NCBI GenBank assembly: GCA_018292915.2
Contig: JACVVK020000035.1
Span: 27,501 to 91,500, forward strand
Length of the DNA: 64,000 bases
Direction: 5' to 3'
Source: Batillaria attramentaria
Taxonomy: Eukaryota; Mollusca; Gastropoda; Batillariidae
In this document: positions 46,925 to 58,620 of the stretch, piece after piece
How the letters are laid out: each line of letters begins with the position of its first letter
Numbering within the stretch: position 1 is the first letter of the stretch
The notes under the pieces: model-generated
What the model was told of the DNA's origin: nothing
Database searches by the model: none
What the model saw: only the letters and a program-made list of their open reading frames with translations
Position numbers and translations under genes: made by a program

Positions 46925-47104
46925 GGGGGGAGCCGGGGTGGTCGAATGGTAGAGCGTTGGACTTCTAATGCTCGGGTCGTGAGTTCGATCCCGGCTGGGG
47001 CCAAATATTTGTGCTGGCTTTTTTATCGTTGCCCCGTCTTTGATATCACCCTATGTGGTGGAAAAGGACGTTAAACCCCCAAACACACACACACACCCAC
47101 CCCC
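46925..47104 (+). mobile_element. SINE-A copy, full length
   Basis: Intact head (GTCGAATGG, GACTTCTAATGCTC, GAGTTCGATCCCGG), body and GGACGTTAAACCCCC tail, followed by CA and CACC repeats. Insertion is next to a poly-C run, so a target duplication cannot be read. Confidence 0.9.
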
Positions 47105-47308
47105 TCCCCACCACCACCACTAGGGGTCAGATCATGAATGTCAATGGCTTTCTGACCAACAGTCTGCATATTTAAAGACAGTACCTTTATGTTGTTGTGT
47201 CTCTGTGTACCTTTGCGAATGCCACCCCGTCGCGTCCGTTTTCTCGGTAGGCCTGCACCGATCTGTAGTGCGCGGAGGTGAGGGGTCAGCTCGGCAGTAA
47301 AGCGTGCT

Positions 47309-47587
47309 GGGCCCGCATGTTAAAGTCGGGGTTAGGGCGTTTAGCCCCGGGTTAGAGTCTAACCTCGAACTAAACTAGCTCTAGGGTTAAATTTTCTGTT
47401 GTTTTTTGTTTTAAATCAGGAAGCAGGTCCATTCCAGCAAGGTGCATATGCCGTTATAGAAAGATATTATGTCTTTCTTTCTTCGCTTCCTTTTGTATTT
47501 AATTTTGTTTGGGGGTTTCTTTTGTCCTAGTCTTGGTTAGGCCCGTAGCCGTGGGTTAAATTAACCTCGAGTTTTACATACGGGCCC
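47309..47587. mobile_element. MITE-1 copy 2 (opposite orientation)
   Basis: The same 279-bp length as copy 1, whose reverse complement it matches throughout (AGCCCCGGGTTAGAGTCTAA, AATCAGGAAGC, GCCGTTATAGAA). Ends are GGGCCCGCATGTTAAAG and ACATACGGGCCC, so its arms carry a few mismatches. Confidence 0.88.
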
Positions 47588-47754
47588 AGGTGTCACAGCC
47601 AGAAGTTCAGCGCGGCTATACTGTATAGATACACGTCCATACCGTTCACCCGTGTCCTCCGGCCAGCTAACCTCTCGCACGTGCGACACCGGTGTGTCGA
47701 ATGGCGGGGGTCAAACCGGCAAGCCTTGTTGAAAACACAGTCTGCCAAAGTACG

Positions 47755-47956
47755 GCTGGACGGGTGTTTGGGAGTTTAACGTCCTTTTCCACCAAGTATG
47801 GGTGATATCTAAGAAAGGCGATATCTAAGAAGGGTGACATCTCAGAGGGGTGATACAACTGTATCTAAAAATCGCGATATCAAAGACGGGGCAACGAGGA
47901 AAAGGCCAGCACATATATTTGGCCCCAACCGGGAATCGAACTCACGACCTGAGCAT
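47755..47956 (-). mobile_element. 5'-truncated SINE-A with target-site duplication (minus)
   Basis: Tail, body and the last half of the head (to GAGCAT) are present. It is flanked by TGCCAAAGTACG at 47743-47754 and 47957-47968, so truncation happened at insertion. Inside, the GATATCTAAGAA phrase has been expanded about fourfold (47803-47875). Confidence 0.88.
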
Positions 47957-48404
47957 TGCCAAAGTACGAAATAGGCTATCACTGCTGATAAGCGTAACAC
48001 CATCAGATGTATTTCGTCCCACACAACAATCTGGATCAATGTCCAGGTCTAGTTGACGGCTATAGAACTGGCCATTGTAAATCAGAAAAACAAAGCAGAA
48101 CTAGACAGCCGAGATCTATACTGCTCGCCGTTGGAGATCTATAAACCGTCCACAATGAGTGTAGGAAATCTATACTCCTTACAAGATCTCTGTTCTATAC
48201 ACCCAAAAAGACTAAAGCCTGCTCATGACTGGGCACAGCGAAACACACATGTGCACATCACAGTCGTTGCGCTCGGTGTGTCTACTAACTACATGTACAA
48301 AACTGAACACAGCTGTGCTCGGGGACAAACCGATTGAAGATGCACTGTCCGCCATGTTTGCGCGCCGAATGACGTAGTACAGCCAATCAGAGCTGTGGAA
48401 ACCA

Positions 48405-48495
48405 CAGTCACAGTTGTGGCTATTTGAAATCCAGGTTGCTGTGATGACGCCACAGCGGCGGAAATCCCTAAAATCACAACTGTGTCACAACTGTT
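48405..48495. repeat. Short inverted repeat CACAGTTGTG
   Basis: CACAGTTGTGGCTATTT near 48408 faces AATCACAACTGTG near 48471-48483. This could be a small inverted-repeat element, but the arms are only about 10 bp. Confidence 0.25.
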
Positions 48496-48640
48496 GACAG
48501 CACTGTGGCGCTCCGCAGTACCCAGTTAAGAGCCGGCTTAACGTCCAGAGGAACCTGCCTTTTCGTAACATCACCAACTATGAAGCATATTATGTTCTGA
48601 GAAATTTCAACCATCAGCCAGTTTCAGCCATCGATTATTG

Positions 48641-48919
48641 GTGACAGGCAAGAGTAAATCAAACGTCAGTCGTCAGTATGTAGGTGTCAAGGCCGACACC
48701 TCCAAAGTAATCAACACCACCGATCGTCACGTGACCTACACAGCGCCGCCGCCGCCGCCACCACCACATCCCGTCACGCTTCGCGACCTCGCTGTCACCG
48801 ACAAGCAGGGCCCAACAACTCAACCGTGCACAGGAATCGCAGAATCTGCCCCTCCACCAGTGCTATGGAAATCCGCCGTCTATTGCTCTTTTCGCGTCCA
48901 CGAAACCAAACATTTGTAG
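48641..48919 (+). other. Candidate coding segment of unknown identity
   Basis: About 92 codons are open to a TAG at 48917-48919, with mostly G/C-ending codons (GTC, ACC, GAC, CTC, AAG). The reading runs from GKSKSNVSRQYVGVKADTS through a polyproline run of seven to VTLRDLAVTDKQGP and ends RVHETKHL. There is no ATG start, so it would be a terminal exon with an acceptor near 48644 (GTGACAG). The (CCG/CCA)n run inflates codon bias. I recognise no family. Confidence 0.3.
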
Positions 48920-49017
48920 TGGACAGACTGGTCGTGACAGCTATAGTTCAATATGATCTATAGTTCTGATGATCAAGGGCCTCACGATTTTCGTGGAGTC
49001 AGGATTTCTGAATAATA

Positions 49018-49325
49018 CAGCGTTGGACTTTCAATGCTCAGGTTGTGAGTTCGAATGCCAGGGGTGGGGGATGGGGGGGGGGGGGGCAAATATTTGTGCT
49101 GGCCTTTTTCTCGTTGCTCCGTCTTTGATATCACCCGTACGGCTGTTGTTGTTGTTGTTGTTGTTGCTGTTGTTGTTGTTGTTGTTGTTTTGTTGTTGTT
49201 GTTTTGTTTTGTTGTTGTTTGTTGTTTGTTTGTTTGTTTGGTTTTTTGGGGTTTTTGTTGGTTTTTTTTTTTTTTTTTTTTGGGGGGGGGGGGGGTTAAA
49301 GGACGTTAAACTCCCAGACACCCAC
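49018..49325 (+). mobile_element. SINE-A copy split by an expanded (TTG)n/poly-T/poly-G insert
   Basis: Head half and B box (GAGTTCGAATGCC) with poly-G, then the body to CACCCGTACGG at about 49142. Next come about 150 bp of TTG, T and G runs (49143-49293), then the proper SINE end AAAGGACGTTAAACTCCC. The insert sits exactly where intact copies have a GTGGTGG phrase. Confidence 0.82.
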
Positions 49326-49429
49326 CAACCCTTACAATTTTCTCACGCAAAGTCTCAGCATAGACATTAAACTCAGAACCAGTCTAGTAAATATGAGGTG
49401 ATCTGGCTGGTAGGTTGGTTGGTTGGCTG

Positions 49430-49515
49430 GTGGGTTGAATGCGGGTTTATCGTGTTTTTTTTTCCCCCGCCACATAAGGCCGATAGACGGAGCAATGAGG
49501 AAAAAGCCAGCAAAG
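49430..49515 (-). mobile_element. Decayed SINE-A tail (minus)
   Basis: Shows GCCACATAAGGCCGATAG, ACGGAGCAATGAGGAAAAAG and CCAGCAAAG in SINE-A order, with many changes. Confidence 0.5.
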
Positions 49516-49614
49516 TCCAAGCAGCTCAGCTCCCCAAATACCAGGTGAAAACAGTAGCATGATAGGAGGTTGATACGGTAAGTAATACAAGCGTATAATT
49601 CAATAACTATAATT

Positions 49615-49865
49615 TTTATAATAATAATAATAATAATGAGTATTGTATAGGCGCTTTACCCAATTTCATGAATCGGCTCAAAGCGCCGCGAACTGAACCC
49701 AACACTCACGCTCACGTAAATCACACGGATTCTCTCACACACTGGACATAAACACATTACAATCACGTGGTGCGAAGGGTCAGCTCAGCTATTTAAATTT
49801 CGGAATTTAGAATTTGCATTTATGTTTCAAATTTGGTGGGCTGAACATTTCCAAAGCAGAATAAT
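49615..49865 (-). mobile_element. SINE-B 3' half (minus)
   Basis: (ATA)n, TATAGGCGCTTTACCC, GGCTCAAAGCGCCGCG, then the conserved ACACATTACAATCACGTGG block, ending CATTTCCAAAGC. The tRNA-like head is absent. Confidence 0.85.
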
Positions 49866-50229
49866 AATAATAAATTTTAACCACGAGTAAATATAAACCA
49901 CACGTTGGTTTCAGTATGCTAGACCACAGTGGCACAAATATCCACAGGCTGTGCGAGAATAACGCTGTCGATTTTATTGACGCAGCAGACGACAAGTTCC
50001 CGCCATTACCCAGCGTTCCGAGCGGCTAAAGCCGCCATTGTTTCCCTTTCCGTCAGTGGATGTCGCATTATTTCCCAGCGATGACACTCCTTTTCATACG
50101 TCGATCAAGGCGCAAGCTGGCGGGCTAAAAATAGTACCACACATTTCAACCTCTTGTGGTTGCTGATTGCTCTCATCATCCAGTATGACATGCAAGGACC
50201 TTCAGATGTCTTTTTCACAATTTGGAGGC

Positions 50230-50475
50230 TGGTGGTTGTTACTGTTGTTGTTATTGTTGTTGTTGTGGTTGTTGTTGTTGTTGTTCCTTTTCTTCATTTT
50301 CCTTTTAACTTGAAGTGACCCATGTTTTAATCATCCAGCAGCTGCTGCCGCCATCCATAGGACGTACAAAGAACTTCATAACTGTGCCTTTTAAAGTTTT
50401 CAGTTTCACGTTGGTGTTTTTTTTTTCAGTTTCACGTTGTTGTTGTTGTTGTTGTTGTTGTTGATGTTGATGTTG
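50230..50475 (+). repeat. (TTG)n microsatellites
   Basis: TTG arrays at about 50238-50285 and 50438-50475 lie within an AT-rich stretch that recurs as loosely similar C/T-rich phrases to 50790. No gene was seen from 49866 to 50950. Confidence 0.85.
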
Positions 50476-50962
50476 CTGCTGCTGTTTTTCTTCATGTTCT
50501 GTTTCACGTTAACCTATTCCTTGTCATTCAGCACCTGTTCTCATTATCCATATGACGTACAGATGTCTTTTTTCCAATTTCGGGGCTGGTTCTTGTTGTA
50601 GTCATCGTTGTTGTTCTCTTTTTTCCATCCTCCATTTTAAAGAATTAAGTCACCTTTTTTGTGATGTTCAGCAGCCACTCTCGCCGTTTGTATGACGTGC
50701 AAAAAAAAAAAAAAAAAAAAAAACCCTTCACATCCATTCTTCCTCCCAGTTTAGTTGTTTTCGTGTTCCTGGTGTCGTTTTGTTGTTTTCCCTTTCTTCC
50801 TGTTAGACATAAAATGACCTATTTTCTTGTCATATTCTTCAACTGCTTGATAAAGTACATTTTAGTAAACGAATACTTTCCCAGACAGTCTGGGCAAGCG
50901 TGTATTAAAAGTAACTGTAACTGGGACGCTGAAACAGAAACCCTCTAACGTTCTCGACTGAA

Positions 50963-51137
50963 CGGGTGGGTGGGTGTGTGTTTGGGGGTTTAACGTCCTT
51001 TTCCACCACATAGGGTGATATCAAAGACGGGGCAACGATGAAAAAGCCAGCACAAATATTTGGCCCCAGCCGGGATCGAACTCACGACCCGAGCATTAGA
51101 AGTCCAGCGCTCTACCATTCGACCACCCCGGCTCCCC
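50963..51137 (-). mobile_element. SINE-A copy, full length, with target-site duplication (minus)
   Basis: Tail at left (GGGGGTTTAACGTCC), head at right ending CCCCGGCTCCCC. Exact duplication TTCTCGACTGAA at 50951-50962 and 51138-51149. Confidence 0.93.
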
Positions 51138-51299
51138 TTCTCGACTGAAGTAGACGGTCGAGTGAAGTGTCGCGGCAAACTGACGGTCCCCATAGGGAAG
51201 TGCACGGGACTTAACATCTTAGATTATGAACAGCTTCACAATACCGGCCGTACTCCAGGGAAACGTCACGTCAATATATGGGTCAGGTCCAGTGTCAGC

Positions 51300-51670
51300 A
51301 GTGTGGCAACTACCTCTGGGACTACGTTTTGGGGGCAATTGTTTGGAACTACTGTTTGGGACTACGTTTGGGACTACTGTTTAGGACTACGTTTGGGGGT
51401 ATTGTTCGGGGCTACGTTGGGGGTTATTGCTTAGAGCTGTTGTTTGGGACTACGTTCGGGACTATTGTTTGAGACCACGTCTGGGACAGTTGTTTGGGAC
51501 TAGTGTTTGGAACTAGTGTTGGGGACTAGTGTTGGGGGTATTGTTCGGGACTACGATTGGGGTTATTGTTTGGGACTGTTATTTGGGACAAATGTTTTGG
51601 AGTACTTTTGGGACTCTTGTTTGGGACTACGTTTGGGGCTAAGTTTTAGATTATTGTTGGGGACTACGCT
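51300..51670 (+). repeat. Degenerate short-unit minisatellite (GGGACTACGTTTGG)
   Basis: Units of about 14-16 bp, such as TTTGGGACTACG and GGGACTATTG, are repeated more than 20 times with many substitutions. Confidence 0.85.
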
Positions 51671-51802
51671 AGAGCTATTGGCTCATAAGTCATCAGGCAA
51701 ACACTGTTTGTTGCTCATAACTTACGTCATCCAGATGGCAGAAAATGCAACCCTTCGGCGGAAACCTGAAATACACAAACGTGAACTGACGTTGGTAGAA
51801 TA

Positions 51803-51890
51803 AGGAGGCGGGAGTGGAGGAGGGAGTGGGGGGGGGGGGGGGAGGGGGGGGGGGCAAGGGGGGGGGGGGTAGGATGGCAGAGGGAGTGAG
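51803..51890 (+). repeat. Poly-G rich tract with quadruplex potential
   Basis: Several runs of 8-15 G separated by single A or CAA within 90 bp. Confidence 0.85.
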
Positions 51891-52051
51891 AGAGTACATG
51901 TGGCATGTTCATCTGTCCTGAAGAATAATTGAATTTTTTTTATAAAATGATAAAAACGGCGTGGTCTATTAAATGAATTAAGTAATCAATTTCTTGTTGA
52001 ATGCATCACGACAACCGTGCACACAATCTGACCTTTCGCTGTGGAGATTAT

Positions 52052-52052
<1 letters not shown>

Positions 52053-52108
<56 letters not shown>
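52053..52108 (+). repeat. (CA)n microsatellite
   Basis: An uninterrupted 56-bp CA tract. Confidence 0.97.
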
Positions 52109-52111
<3 letters not shown>

Positions 52112-53334
52112 CACTGCTGCCTGCTGGAAGATGGCGGCGATAAGCCACTGTGCAATTTGAACAATGTTTACGTCCAGCGGCAGAAACGACAATGAGGGTG
52201 AACAAGAGAAAGAATCGAAGTGCAAACGACTCAAACCTTTAGGGATTCAAGCAGACAGGAAACGAAAAAAAAATGAAAGACACAGGCCAAGCCTGTAGAC
52301 ACGCAACTGTTCAGTTCAGAAGTTTAAGAAGACAATTAGAGTTAACTTGTTTTCAACTGCAGCCGGTGTAAACTGCTAGATCCCCCCCCCCCTCTCCCCG
52401 GCACGAATGACACAGGGGCACTTCCAGCCTTAAGCTGTCTTGACCCTCGGGGCAATTTTCGCGTACGCAATCAAACAACCCAGGTCAATGTAGTCCGATT
52501 CATTCGGCTCGGAACCCCTGAGCCAGATTCCTATATTCACAAAGACTGAAGCATTGTGGGGCGGCGGGGATTTTGACTGTATGTCGGTTGTGTGGCGGCT
52601 TGGGTTGGAATCAAAGGTGTGACAACTATAAGATCCTACCGTGACACTGTAACCGTTAGAAATCTCGAACGAAGACGCTGTACGTTTTCTGTGTGGCCCG
52701 ATAGGTGCGCAAAGACTGAAATTATTGGTGTGGGAAATACGAGACAACGAAAGGGTACTGTACTCTGGTGTACTTATGTATGTTTTCGGTCATGCGCCGT
52801 GTCATCTTCCTGTGAATTACTGATGTCGGCTGGTACAAATTTACAAATTCGTAGCCTTAATCAACGCTTGAAGCACTCATTTACCCGCGCGTAAATAACT
52901 TTTTAACAGTAAGATGTATTCCTTTTTCACGTTCTTCTTCGATTCAGTTTTGCTTTGTTGCTCCCTGCTGCACCAACTTGAATGCGCCACGGACAGAAGA
53001 TTTCAAAGCGTCTTTTCCCGATAGTGTGCTCCAAACTCTAGTCTATAGAGTTTGGAGTACGCGACCTAAGGTCAATACAGCTTTATCCAGCTCTAAACCG
53101 GAAGTGCCCCGAAGTAACTGGTGTTGGGGAGTTCATCTGGTGTGTTATGTAATGGCTGCCATGATGCAGCGTCCAGCTCTAACGGCAAACGGGCGCCATT
53201 GGCGGTGTCTGCAGGCTATGGTCGCCTGATGATGGCGTAGTGCCGATGGCTAGCGACCATGGGAAAAGTGTCAATAGGAGACGTTCAAAGTCTGTCTCCA
53301 GAAACTGTACCTGTGAGAAAACACAGACGACAGC
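52109..53334. other. Non-coding stretch with two R3 copies
   Basis: Diverged R3 repeat sequence at 52410-52515 (minus) and 53045-53150 (plus). Otherwise no supported gene. Confidence 0.4.
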
Positions 53335-53640
53335 TACGACGACGACGACGACGAGGGTGATGACGATGATGGTGAGGAGGGGGAGGATGACGACGACTAC
53401 GACGAGGATGATGATCACCATAAGAATAACGATAATGAGAATGATGAAGAAGATGGTAAAGATCTTCATCGTCTTTGTTGCATGATGAAGATGGCGATCA
53501 CGACAGTGAAAAATGGTCGATGGACGCTGACAATGAATATGACGACGACAATAATGACAACGACGAAGACAACTCCGACGACGACGACGATGATGATAAT
53601 GATGATGGTGGTGGTGGTGGTGACAACGACTGACGCTGAC
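53335..53640 (+). repeat. (GAC/GAT)n low-complexity tract
   Basis: GAC, GAT and AAT trinucleotides fill about 300 bp. This gives long repetitive frames on both strands that I regard as spurious. Confidence 0.85.
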
Positions 53641-54021
53641 GGTAGTGTTGATGGTTATGATGAAAACGACAGAATGACAAAGTCGACAGGCAGTCAGAAG
53701 TCCATTACTGACCGCGGAAAGTGGATCGACCACATGACACTTGTAGGGAAAGTACGAAGCAATCGGATAACCGTGATTTTATCAGTGAACGATGGGAAAG
53801 CACTAGGGTAGCGCGCGTGCGGGGTGGGTGTGCGGGAAATTCGCTTTTAAAGACCTACCCCCACTCACGGTCCTGCTGAAATGTCGGTTAATTGGATCCG
53901 AGGAAAACTGTGATTCGTGTCGATAACCGGCATTTACTGAAAGTTCACCATTTGTATGTATTGTGTAAGGACCCAAGGATCTGGCGGTATTAGGATGGCG
54001 ACTGGAGGCCGACGCATAAAA

Positions 54022-54325
54022 TACTTTTATAATAATAATAATAATAATAAGCGCAGAAATATAGGTGCTTTATCCCAAATATTTGGCTCAAAGCGCCTCG
54101 AGCTAAACCCAACACGCACGCTCTCGTGAATCACACGCATGCTCTCACACACTGGACATGAACACCTTACAATCATGTGGTGCGAAGGGCCAGCTCAGCA
54201 ATTGAAGTTTCGGAATTGCATTCATTTTTTAGTTTGGAAGTTTGTGGTCTGAACATTTCCAAAGCAAAGGGGGAGGAAGCCGAGTACCCGGAGAGGACCC
54301 CTGACGATCGGCCCGAATGAACTTT
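54022..54325 (-). mobile_element. SINE-B, head-less diverged copy (minus)
   Basis: (ATA)n, GGTGCTTTATCCC, GGCTCAAAGCGCCTCGAG, CACCTTACAATCATGTGG and GGGGGAGGAAGCCGAGTACC, ending near GGCCCGAATGAAC. Confidence 0.85.
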
Positions 54326-54483
54326 ACAGACAAAGGCAACAAAGGCATCCCAAAAGGCGGGTTTAAAGTTAACAGTGGTGTTTGTGGAGACACAAGAAAT
54401 AAATAGAAAAGGAGAGATCGCTCAACGGGAGTGTAAAAATTAAGATGTCACTCATTAAGGGTGGGGGTTTACGTTAAATGAAA

Positions 54484-54893
54484 ATAATAATAATAATAAT
54501 AATAATGAGTATTATATAGGCGCTTTACTCAGTTTCATGAATCGGCTCAAAGCGCCGCGAACTGAACCCAACACGCACGCTCACGTGAATCACACGCATT
54601 CTCTCACACACTGGACATAAACACGTTACAATCACGTGGTGCGAAGGGTCAGCTCAGCTATTTAAACTTCGGAATTGAGAATTGCATTTATTTTTCAAAT
54701 TTGGTGGGCTGGACATTTCCAAAGCAGAGGGGGAGGAAGCCGGAGTACCCGGAGAGAATCCCCGACGATCGGCCCGAATGAACGGTGCCACATTCGAGAA
54801 GGAAGAATTCTTTGCCCCGAGTGGGACTCGAACCCCTGACCTCTGGCATTGGTGACAAGTCTCTTAACCACTAGACCACCGACCGCCCCAGTA
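54484..54893 (-). mobile_element. SINE-B, complete copy with tRNA-like head (minus)
   Basis: This is the reference copy for the family. On the minus strand it starts with a tRNA-like head (A box TGGTCTAGTGG, B box GGGGTTCGAGTCCC, with an Asp-like CTTGTCACC loop). The body follows, then the CCACGTGATTGTAACG block, a hairpin end (GGCGCTTTGAGCC facing GTAAAGCGCC) and (ATT)n. Length is about 410 bp. Confidence 0.9.
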
Positions 54894-55163
54894 AATAATA
54901 AGGACTCTTGAAATGCGGTTTAAACAAACATGTGAGCGTGTTCTGTTCATTGCCTGTTTATACAGAGTGTCCCAGACCACACGCCAAGAAAATTAGGTCA
55001 ACGATTTCTTCAATGTTAAGACCCCGCGAAGTTCTAACAACGGCCCCAGTATCCCAGTGATGCATCAGTCCATTCGCAAAATGGAGCTGTGAAAATAGCG
55101 CCCCCTCCTCCCCACCCCACCTCCCCCCTCCTCGTCTCGTTCCCTCATAGGTCAGCTTACATA

Positions 55164-55430
55164 ATTATAATAATTATTATTATTGTATATCTATTATAAT
55201 TATTGTATAGGCGCTTTACCCAATTTCATGAATCGGCCCAAAGCGCCGCGAAGTGAACCCAACACTCACGCTCACGTGAATCACACGCATTCTCTCACAT
55301 ACTGGACATAAACACATTACAATCACGTGGTGCGAAGGGTCAGCTCAGCTATTTAAATTTCGGAATTTAGAATTGCATTTATGTTTCCAATTTGGTGGGC
55401 TGAACATTTCCAAAGGAGATCCAGTTACAG
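55164..55430 (-). mobile_element. SINE-B 3' half (minus)
   Basis: The same tail as 49615-49865, ending CATTTCCAAAGGAG. An (AATA)n tract follows at 55448-55484. Confidence 0.85.
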
Positions 55431-55448
55431 TACTAATTATACACGAAA

Positions 55449-55483
<35 letters not shown>

Positions 55484-55484
55484 A

Positions 55485-56130
55485 GGGCAGTTACGCTGTC
55501 AAGAAATGCAGTGACCAATTTCTGATTCTACAATCGCAAAGGACGAAGAAGATGATGATGAAAAGAAAACTTCGTGCAGCCTTTAAAAAAAATCTCTCCT
55601 TTGAGACAGAGAGGGAAGACAACACAAAAAGCAGTAACCCCCGGTCTGTGATTGGGAACTTTGTGCGCGCGGAGACAGGCTGTCAGGCGTGGGGTCCCTG
55701 ATAGCGCGTCTAGTTTCAATTCTATCTGCACGGTGATAAAAATGCATTGCGGGTAATCCTGGCCAAGATCTGGCGGAAACCATTCATTCTTTTCCAGGAG
55801 AGAGAGAGAGAGAGAGAGGTCTCAGGGTGCAGTGTCACGTGATCTGTGCTGTCAAGAAGGGAAGGAGGTTGGACTGTATGTGTTGACACTGAGACTGGCA
55901 GACAACAGGCTTGCTATATATTCTATTTGTATTAATGTCTTGATAATTTCCTGGTCTCTCAACAAATAGCAGAATCATTCGTTCAAATCGCGATATTCGT
56001 CCGCATCGTGCAAGTTCCTCACAACAAGCAACCGATCACTCTCTGAAACGCTTGCCGTTCTGCAGTCCGTTTGTCGATCTTTGTGGCATTAAAGGCTAAT
56101 TTAAAAACAACAACAACAACAACAAAGCTA
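55485..56130. other. Non-coding stretch
   Basis: No gene seen. A short (AG)n tract lies at 55798-55818 and (AAC)n at 56106-56124. Confidence 0.4.
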
Positions 56131-56630
56131 CCGGCCCCCGTTATGTAGTGGTTTGCACTTCGGACCATGGACCGGGAGAGCCGGGTTCGAATCCCAGCCG
56201 AGGCAAGCGGGGTTTTTCCTACCAAGGTCGGCTCCTACCCCGGCGGGTGTGCAATGGGCCCATTGGGAAGGCTGTTGCCACGCAGCCGAGATTCACCCAC
56301 TTCACGGGTGCGACTTTGGGGGTGCTTCCCCTGGTAAGACACGCCTTATGATGTGGATAATTACACGGCCGGCACCGCAGATGCCGTGGTTCCCGGGCCT
56401 GGTTAATGCCGGGATATTCATGACAGGAAGCGTGGAATGCTGCCCTGTACCGCAGTCTCAAACCACACGGATCTCCATGGCATCATCTTACCATCATCCT
56501 CATCTCCATCCTTATGCATAATAAAAATTGCCCCAGCTTTCGAGCCCTCCGTGGATTTCAACCATGACCTGGGAGGAACACCACTGGAGCTGGCAAAAAG
56601 AGTTGAGGCAGAAAGTAAAAAAACAAACAA

Positions 56631-56675
<45 letters not shown>

Positions 56676-56679
56676 AGCT
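56131..56679 (+). mobile_element. SINE-C: long tRNA-derived element with (AAC)n tail
   Basis: The head has A box TGTAGTGGTTTG and B box GCCGGGTTCGAATCCC. A body of about 400 bp follows, with GTGCAATGGGCCCATTGG, CCTGGTAAGACACGCC and TGAGGCAGAAAG. It ends in (AAC)n at 56630-56673. Both borders read (AAC)n then AAAGCT, which fits a target duplication at an (AAC)n site or tail homology. Only one copy is in the window. Confidence 0.75.
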
Positions 56680-56940
56680 CTTTTGGCTCACAGATCGTTT
56701 ACATAGGTTTACCCTTGTTACCGAGTTTTCTTGTTTGCGCGGCCATCAAACGTCAGTGTGTTGCATTCGGAGTTCTACTACTCTCCAAGATAGACTATTT
56801 CGAGCGCACGGACGTAGTCTCAAGCGCAACTGTTTCAAAACAGAAGTATCTGTATAAAACCTGGTAACAGCACCTTTAAAGAGAAGCCTTAATCGACACC
56901 AATAACAAGAACTAAGAATAACCCCTCCCCCTCAATATCC

Positions 56941-56944
<4 letters not shown>

Positions 56945-57022
<78 letters not shown>

Positions 57023-57030
57023 GCACGCAC
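56945..57030 (+). repeat. (CA)n microsatellite
   Basis: A CA tract of about 75 bp ending in CGCACGCACGCA. The stretch 57031-58036 holds poly-G runs (57186-57198, 57591-57609) and (TTG)n, but no gene. Confidence 0.97.
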
Positions 57031-57575
57031 AAAGAAGAAGAAGGAGAAGAAAACTTACTGTGTTAATTCTTACGTCATTTGACATTTTTCGCGGACAAAA
57101 AGGAGAAATGTGACGAGGTCATATCAAATTTCTGTTAAAACCGTGCATTTCACAAGGTCACGCTGACACAGAGAAAGACGTTGAGGGGGGGGGGGGGAGG
57201 GAGGGGGTAGGTTTTCTTGGGTTTTGTTTTGTTTTGGGTTTTGTTGTTGTTTTTGTTGTTGTTGTTGTTGTTGTTTTCCCGGTACTACAGACAGAGGGGG
57301 TGTTTTGGGAGTGGAGGGTGGACCGACCCCGTCGCCTGCCCAAAAAGTCTGCGGAAGATAAGTCGTAGGACCAGCGCTTGTCGTATTGATTAAACCGTCC
57401 GAGATCTTGAATACATTGAGAATTAATTTCAGCCCGAAGCCAGCCTCCTATGACAAGCTGGGGTGGCTAGAAATAGATTGACCAATTTCTAGCACTGATT
57501 GGATTTCCAGCCTCGTGTCATCATTTCCTGGCTTGCATAACCGATGGTGCGGGAGGGTGTGCGGGGGGTGTATGT

Positions 57576-57606
<31 letters not shown>

Positions 57607-58033
57607 GGGCTATTTCTCTGTTTTTAATCAGTGTGGGTAAATACATGGCTGTTGTAGAGAGATATGCCTCGGGAGTTTCCTAACCTTCCGAATCACGCTG
57701 ACTATACTGAGCAAAGAGAAATTCCCGATTAAACGGAGGAATGTTTACACAAACTTCTAGCCGAGCTTGCATAATGTATCGGAAACTGTCAATGGAAAAT
57801 AATATAAAGAAAGAAGTACGGAGAGACCTAGATAATCAATCAAACTATCGATTAAAACAATAAATTGGTTTGTCGGCCTTTGATGCCTTTCCCTTGAGTT
57901 TCACTTTCCGCATGAGCTCGCTTCAGAAACGTTAAAACGGTCCTTCCTTGGGGATCAGACTTTTTTTTTAAGCCATTGCCCACAAAGTGAGAACGGAGAC
58001 TGTTGCGATAAACTGCGTCGTCTGCGTCCGTGT

Positions 58034-58036
<3 letters not shown>

Positions 58037-58103
<67 letters not shown>

Positions 58104-58198
58104 AAGGAAAGGGCTTTGCCACCGCCTCGGAGTAGCCTTTTTACTTGTTTAAATGCCGTTTCTTTTGCAGGGCTTCAGTTGTCGAAGTCGACATTTTT

Positions 58199-58266
<68 letters not shown>
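58037..58266 (+). repeat. Opposed (GT)n and (CA)n arrays
   Basis: GT at 58037-58102 and CA at 58200-58266 are reverse complements of each other, separated by 97 bp, so the transcript could form a very long hairpin. Confidence 0.95.
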
Positions 58267-58269
<3 letters not shown>

Positions 58270-58620
58270 GAGAGATAGAGAGAGGGGGGAGGTGGGGGGA
58301 GCAGGTTTCCGTGTGTTTACGAAAGCAACATTCAAAATGCATCTACTGACTAGAGAATGATGTCTCTGTTATCGGAATCTCAGACACAAATGATCGTTTT
58401 CGTTCGTTTTCTGTCATTTGTATCTGTATCATCACGGCCCATTTGGCTGATGATGATGATGATGATGATGCGTATCTTCCCTGTATTACTCCTGCTCTTC
58501 ACAATAAAAAAAAAAAAAATCAGAAAAAAAGGAAAACTGGGGGGGGGGGGGGGGGGGAAGAAGTAAAGAGGGAAAATTATAAAAGAAAAAAGTAGTATAG
58601 CTTCTGTTTGTGGTGACGGC

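Noticed and set aside
50990..51217. Minus-strand frame reading GGRMVERWTSNARVVSS
   Set aside because: This peptide recurs wherever the SINE-A head is translated; it is a SINE, not a gene.
53179..53811. Long frames in the GAC/GAT tract
   Set aside because: Low-complexity trinucleotide sequence open on both strands.
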